From Paracoccus indicus (GTDB lineage: Bacteria; Pseudomonadota; Alphaproteobacteria; Rhodobacterales; Rhodobacteraceae), in NCBI RefSeq assembly GCF_003056335.1, contig NZ_PYWA01000002.1, positions 248,001 through 312,000 on the forward strand: a DNA stretch of 64,000 nt, in the 5' to 3' direction. Below, piece by piece: positions 58,028-64,000 of the stretch; position 1 is the first letter of the stretch, and every line of letters begins with the position of its first letter. A program made the translations under genes and the position numbers. The notes below the pieces were generated by a model, which was not told the DNA's origin, did no database searches, and saw only the letters and a list, made by a program, of their open reading frames with translations.

Positions 58028-59218
58028 ATGGCTAATCAGGGCCCCTGGGGCGGAGGCGGCGGAGGAAACGGCGGCGATGATGGCAAGGATCGCGGCAAGC
58101 GGCCCTCCGATCGGCCATGGGGCGACAGGCAGCCCCCCAACGGGCCGCGCCGTCCCGGTCAGGGCGATCCCCAACGCCCCGAGATCGACGAGCTGATGAA
58201 GAAGGGCCAGGAACGCCTTCGCGTCCTGATGGGCGGTCGCGGAAATGGCGGCGGCACCGGCGGCGGACGTGGGCCTTCGGGTCCGAACTTCGGCCTGAAC
58301 CGCAGCACGCTGGCGGTGGCGGGCCTTGCCGCCGTGGCGCTTTGGGCCTTCGCCAGCTTCTATCGCGTCCAGACGAACGAACAGAGCGTCGAGTTCCTGT
58401 TTGGTCGTTCCGTCGCCGTGGGAACCGAGGGTCTGAATTTTGCCCCCTGGCCCTTCGTCACCGCCGAGGTCGTGGCCGTCACCAACGAACGCACCACGGA
58501 AATCGGCACCGGTCGTGCCGGTCCCATGGACAGCGGTCTGATGCTGACGCGCGACCAGAACATCGTGGACATGGAATACCAGGTCGTCTGGAACATCCGC
58601 GACCCCGAGATGTATCTGTTCAACCTGGCCGATCCCGCCGACACGATCCGCGCCGTGGCCGAATCCGCCATGCGCGACATCATCGCGCGCAGCGAGCTGG
58701 CGCCGATCCTGAACCGCGACCGCGGCTCAATCGCGACCGACCTGCGCGAGGCGGTGCAGTCCACACTGGATGAATACCAGTCGGGCATCAACGTCATCCG
58801 CGTCAACCTGGACCGCGCCGACCCCCCCGAGGAGGTCATCGACGCCTTCCGCGAGGTTCAGGCGGCCCAGCAGGAACGCGACCGTCTTGAAAAAGAGGCC
58901 GACGCCTATGCCAACCGCGTTCTGGCCCAGGCCCGTGGTGACGCGGCCCAGACCTTGGAACAGGCCGAGGGTTATCGCGCCCAGGCCGTCAACAACGCTG
59001 CAGGTGAAGCCGCGCGCTTCAACTCGATCTACGAGGAATATGTGAACGCCCCCGAAGTCACCCGTCGCCGGATGTATCTGGAAACGATGGAGGAAGTTCT
59101 TGGCGGCGTGAACAAGATCATCATCGGCGAGGGTCTGAACGAGGGTTCGGGGCAGGGGGTCGTGCCCTATCTGCCGCTGGATCAGCTGCGATCCAACAAC
59201 TCCGGAGGGACGAACTGA
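58028..59218 (+). CDS. hflK: Membrane protease modulator HflK
   Basis: HflK forms with HflC a large SPFH/prohibitin ring in the inner membrane that surrounds and tunes FtsH. It is 396 residues, with a Gly-rich and Pro-rich N-terminus (residues 1-95), one membrane helix (about 102-115) and the SPFH domain with VQTNEQSVEFLFGR. A coiled-coil region follows (AAQQERDRLEKEADAYANRV). It overlaps hflC by one base. Confidence 0.94.
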   Translation: MANQGPWGGGGGGNGGDDGKDRGKRPSDRPWGDRQPPNGPRRPGQGDPQRPEIDELMKKGQERLRVLMGGRGNGGGTGGGRGPSGPNFGLNRSTLAVAGLAAVALWAFASFYRVQTNEQSVEFLFGRSVAVGTEGLNFAPWPFVTAEVVAVTNERTTEIGTGRAGPMDSGLMLTRDQNIVDMEYQVVWNIRDPEMYLFNLADPADTIRAVAESAMRDIIARSELAPILNRDRGSIATDLREAVQSTLDEYQSGINVIRVNLDRADPPEEVIDAFREVQAAQQERDRLEKEADAYANRVLAQARGDAAQTLEQAEGYRAQAVNNAAGEAARFNSIYEEYVNAPEVTRRRMYLETMEEVLGGVNKIIIGEGLNEGSGQGVVPYLPLDQLRSNNSGGTN

Positions 59219-60447
59219 TGGCATCCGCTAAGAAAGCTCTCTCGGTTTTGGCCGTTCCGGCGCTGGTCGTCGTGGCCGTGGTCGCCGCATCCTCGCTGTT
59301 CATCGTGGACGAACGTGAGAAGGCGCTTGTCCTGCGCCTTGGGCGAGTCGTCGATGTACAGGAAACCCCCGGTCTGGGGATGAAGCTGCCCTTCATCGAC
59401 AACGTGGTGAAATACGACGGCCGCATCCTGGGCCTGCCGACCAGCCCGCTTGAAGTCACGCCGCTGGACGACCGCCGCCTGGTGGTCGATGCCTTCGCGC
59501 GCTGGCGCATCACCGATCCGGTCCGCTTCCGTCAGGCTGTCGGTGCCGCCGGCGTGCAGGCTGCCCAGCAACGTCTGCAGCCCATCGTGGTCGATGCCAT
59601 CCGTGGCGTCCTGGGCACCGTGCCGTCGACGACGGTGCTGTCGGATGACCGCACGACGCTGATGAACCAGATCCGCGACGAGGCACGCGACAATTCGGGC
59701 GGTCTGGGGGTGGAGATCATCGACGTCCGCCTGACCCGGACCGACCTGCCCGAGCAGAACCTGAACGCCACCTATGGCCGGATGCGGGCCGAGCGTCAGC
59801 GCGAGGCCGCAGACGAGATCGCCCGTGGTGGCGAGGCTGCGCAGCGCGTCCGCGCCGCCGCCGACCGGACCGTGGTCGAGCTGACGTCCGAGGCCACCCG
59901 CCGCGCCGAGATCGTCCGAGGCGAGGCCGACGCGCAGCGCAACGCGATCTATGCCGACGCTTATGGCCGGGACCCCGAGTTCTTTGCCTTTACCCGGTCG
60001 CTGACCTCCTATCAGCGGGCGCTTGGCGGGGACAACAGCTCGATGGTGATCCAACCCGACAGCGAGTTCTTCACCTATCTGTCGAACGACGGAGGCGAGA
60101 ACGCCAGCCCGGCCTCGACGCCGGTGCCGCCGGGCAACTCGGCCGAGAAGGCAGCCGCGCCGAAACCGGCAACCGATGCCGAGGACGAGGATCTTGTCAC
60201 CCCCGAGGTCACTGACCGTGAAGGCAATCGCTTGGGCGAAGCTGCGGGCGTGCGCCTGACGCCCGTTCCCGAAAGCCTTGCGACCCCGCCGCAAGAGCAA
60301 TCCGAGATCGTCGCCCCCGGGGCACCGATCCAGGATCAACCCTCGGATCAGGAAGCCGAGGAGACGCCCGAACAGCAGCCCGTCGAGCCTGCGCCCGAGG
60401 CGACCCCTGACGATGCCGACCCGCAAACGACGGCACCCGCGAACTGA
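59218..60447 (+). CDS. hflC: Membrane protease modulator HflC with extended tail
   Basis: This is the SPFH partner of HflK. It is 409 residues with an N-terminal membrane helix (residues 8-24), the prohibitin core with VDEREKALVLRLGRVVDVQ, and a helical part up to about residue 290. About 115 additional residues form an acidic Pro/Ala/Glu-rich tail (EETPEQQPVEPAPEATPDD). HflC is commonly 290-335 residues, so this tail is long and probably disordered. It is followed by a strong terminator. Confidence 0.93.
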   Translation: MASAKKALSVLAVPALVVVAVVAASSLFIVDEREKALVLRLGRVVDVQETPGLGMKLPFIDNVVKYDGRILGLPTSPLEVTPLDDRRLVVDAFARWRITDPVRFRQAVGAAGVQAAQQRLQPIVVDAIRGVLGTVPSTTVLSDDRTTLMNQIRDEARDNSGGLGVEIIDVRLTRTDLPEQNLNATYGRMRAERQREAADEIARGGEAAQRVRAAADRTVVELTSEATRRAEIVRGEADAQRNAIYADAYGRDPEFFAFTRSLTSYQRALGGDNSSMVIQPDSEFFTYLSNDGGENASPASTPVPPGNSAEKAAAPKPATDAEDEDLVTPEVTDREGNRLGEAAGVRLTPVPESLATPPQEQSEIVAPGAPIQDQPSDQEAEETPEQQPVEPAPEATPDDADPQTTAPAN

Positions 60448-60459
60448 GGCAAATCCATG

Positions 60460-60487
60460 ACGGGCGAGGGGAAACCCTCGCCCGTTT
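60460..60487 (+). terminator. Terminator after hflC
   Basis: A perfect 11-base-pair stem, ACGGGCGAGGG with CCCTCGCCCGT, is closed by a GAAA tetraloop and followed by TTT. It starts 13 bases after the hflC stop. Confidence 0.85.
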
Positions 60488-60625
60488 CTGCAACAAAAAT
60501 CACGATCAGTTCACAAGTCGAGAGCGTGGTTCATTTGCAACTCGCCGCCGATTTGCGTTCAACTTCTGCCGCAGCTTCGCGGTCTTGCGCTGCCCTGCTG
60601 CTTTCGAAACATGAGGACGTTCAGC

Positions 60626-62630
<2,005 letters not shown>

Positions 62631-62655
62631 TCCCAAAAACGGGTTGTCTTGAAGA

Positions 62656-62688
62656 ACCGCGCCCCGGTGACGGGGCGCGGTCTTTTCA
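62656..62688 (+). terminator. Terminator after ferredoxin gene
   Basis: ACCGCGCCCC pairs with GGGGCGCGGT around loop GGTGAC and is followed by CTTTTC, 26 bases after the ferredoxin stop. Confidence 0.88.
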
Positions 62689-62837
62689 TGTCATGTGGTG
62701 CCCTCGGGGCACATTGGGCATGGAAAAACTTTCCGGTCCGGCGTGGGGCGGGCATCGCCGGTTGTGTCCGCGCCATCACCCCATTAAGCGCGGCGCCGAA
62801 CGGATGGCGCAGCTTTCATGCGCAAAAGGAGGGTGAG

Positions 62838-63761
62838 TTGAAGGTCCTGACACGAATTTCACGGTTTGTCGGCAACACATTTGCGATCTGGGTACTATTG
62901 TTCGCGGTGCTGGGGTTCTTCATGCCCCAGACCTTCCGCCAGCTGACGCCGTGTATCGTCCCCTTGCTGGGGATCATCATGTTCGGCATGGGTCTGACCA
63001 TCTCGGGCCGCGATTTCGCCGAGGTCTTCCGCCGCCCCGTCGATGTGGGCATCGGGGTCGTGTCGCAATTCCTGATCATGCCGCTGCTGGCAGTCCTGCT
63101 GACCCGGATCATCCCCATGTCCCCCGAGGTCGCCGCTGGCGTCATTCTGGTCGGCTGCTGCCCCGGCGGGACATCCTCGAACGTGATGACCTATCTGGCC
63201 AAGGGCGATACGGCGCTGTCGGTGGCCTGCACCAGCGTGACGACGTTGCTGGCGCCCATCGTGACGCCCTTCCTGATGCTGATGCTGGCCAGCGAATACC
63301 TGCCGGTCGATGCGGGGGCGATGTTCGTCTCGATCCTGAAGCTGGTACTGCTGCCCCTGGCGCTTGGGTTTTTGGCGCAGAAGCTGGTTCCCGGTCTGGT
63401 GCGGGCGGCGATCCCGGCGCTGCCGCTGGTCAGCGTGACGGGCATCGTTCTGATCGTGGCGGCGGTGGTCGGGGCCTCGAAGGGGGCCATCGCGGAATCG
63501 GGGCTGATGATCCTGGCGGTCGTGGTGCTGCACAACGGCTTGGGCTATCTGATCGGCTTTCTTGCGGCACGCGCCGCCGGTCTGACCCTTGCACGCCGCA
63601 AGGCCATCGCCATCGAGGTTGGCATGCAGAATTCCGGCCTAGCGGCGGCCTTGGCAACAGCCTATTTCTCGCCCGTCGCGGCGGTTCCGGCGGCGATCTT
63701 CAGCGTCTGGCACAATATCTCGGGCGCCATCGCGGCCAGCGTGATGGCGCGCCTGCGGTAG
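62838..63761 (+). CDS. Bile acid:sodium symporter family transporter
   Basis: This is a ten-helix membrane protein of 307 residues in the SBF/BASS family. Typical segments are LVGCCPGGTSSNVMTYLAKGD and AIEVGMQNSGLAAALAT. The start is taken as TTG at 62838, because AGGAGG stands five bases before it; the in-frame ATGs upstream (from 62649) give a non-hydrophobic leader across the terminator. Bacterial members carry sodium with pantoate, bile acids or other organic anions; the substrate is not known here. Confidence 0.85.
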   Translation: MKVLTRISRFVGNTFAIWVLLFAVLGFFMPQTFRQLTPCIVPLLGIIMFGMGLTISGRDFAEVFRRPVDVGIGVVSQFLIMPLLAVLLTRIIPMSPEVAAGVILVGCCPGGTSSNVMTYLAKGDTALSVACTSVTTLLAPIVTPFLMLMLASEYLPVDAGAMFVSILKLVLLPLALGFLAQKLVPGLVRAAIPALPLVSVTGIVLIVAAVVGASKGAIAESGLMILAVVVLHNGLGYLIGFLAARAAGLTLARRKAIAIEVGMQNSGLAAALATAYFSPVAAVPAAIFSVWHNISGAIAASVMARLR

Positions 63762-63768
63762 GACAGGC

Positions 63769-64000
63769 CTAGCAGGCGGCGCTGTGACCCGGTCGATGGA
63801 CGGGCTCCTGCGCCGCCACGGCATGCGCCCCCAGGGCGCAGTCGAAGACGATGTCGCTGCCCAGTCCAAAGATACGGGTCCGGGGGCGATAGGCCTGCGA
63901 CAGGGTCTGAACCTGCGTCTGCGTGGTCAGCCCCTGCGGGCCCGCCCCGATGATCAGCGGTGCGACCGAGACCTGCAGCAGGTCCAGCAGGCCCGCCTCC
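63769..64000 (-). CDS. RibD C-terminal / DHFR-like reductase, 3' end only
   Basis: The last 76 codons and stop of a minus-strand gene are visible; the 5' part lies beyond the window. The segment EAGLLDLLQVSVAPLIIGAG and the ending IFGLGSDIVFDC resemble the C-terminal part of RibD-type deaminoreductase domains. It could be riboflavin RibD or a stand-alone RibD_C family reductase. It converges on the symporter gene with a seven-base gap. Confidence 0.65.
   Translation of the reverse strand, partial: EAGLLDLLQVSVAPLIIGAGPQGLTTQTQVQTLSQAYRPRTRIFGLGSDIVFDCALGAHAVAAQEPVHRPGHSAAC

Overview
The window is high-GC alphaproteobacterial chromosome, most likely a Paracoccus or close relative (Rhodobacterales, Paracoccaceae). 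The strongest argument is the complex I operon: its structural genes are interrupted by six extra reading frames at the places known from Paracoccus denitrificans. Other support comes from the circularly permuted two-piece tmRNA, the alphaproteobacterial SspB, RNase J, and the fumC-DUF4169-ribbon-helix-helix group. Nothing looks like a phage, an insertion sequence, a plasmid origin, a CRISPR array, an rRNA or a tRNA. The content is chromosomal core with a salt-stress flavour.

Layout. 1-16140 is the nuo (complex I) operon from the 3' part of nuoD to nuoN, with the six accessory frames. It runs on almost without gaps into birA, coaX and the RNase J gene and stops at a strong terminator near 18602. 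18693-25309 holds trmB, the amino-sugar pair glmU-glmS (minus), gph, the iron-storage pair bfd-bfr (minus) and queA. 25396-34677 holds an MFS transporter, a dihydrolipoyl dehydrogenase, a penicillin-acylase-like protein whose nucleophile serine reads as glycine, a hydroxyisobutyrate-dehydrogenase-type enzyme, an acyl-CoA ligase with two hot-dog thioesterases nearby, and two small proteins downstream of fumC. 34735-38022 holds fumC, a DapA-like aldolase, sspB and the tmRNA gene, all on the minus strand. 38104-42562 is a complete ectoine operon, ectABC-ask, facing a divergent MarR regulator. 42578-45211 holds 6-phosphogluconate dehydrogenase, a thioesterase and bioY. 45460-51176 is a seven-gene Mrp cation/proton antiporter operon. 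51267-64000 holds RNase D, a PAS protein, gmk with a gamma-carbonic anhydrase and a PhoR-like kinase, rpiA-gor, hflK-hflC, a DegP protease, a 2Fe-2S ferredoxin, a bile-acid-symporter-family transporter and the end of a RibD-C-like reductase.

How the genes work together. Complex I makes proton motive force, which the Mrp antiporter can spend on sodium export, while ectABC-ask makes the compatible solute ectoine. Together they suggest a salt-exposed, marine or saline lifestyle. The tmRNA and SspB lie side by side and belong to one pathway: tmRNA tags stalled peptides and SspB hands them to ClpXP. HflKC and DegP add membrane and periplasmic quality control.

The only stretch over 300 bases without a protein gene, 37596-38103, is filled by the tmRNA gene, its promoter and the terminator of the ectoine operon. 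Many long antisense frames occur because of the GC bias and were left out. I found no convincingly new multi-gene system. The best leads are the accessory proteins inside the nuo operon, the acylase that has apparently lost its nucleophile, the abrupt codon change inside coaX, and the palindromes in the ectoine control region.
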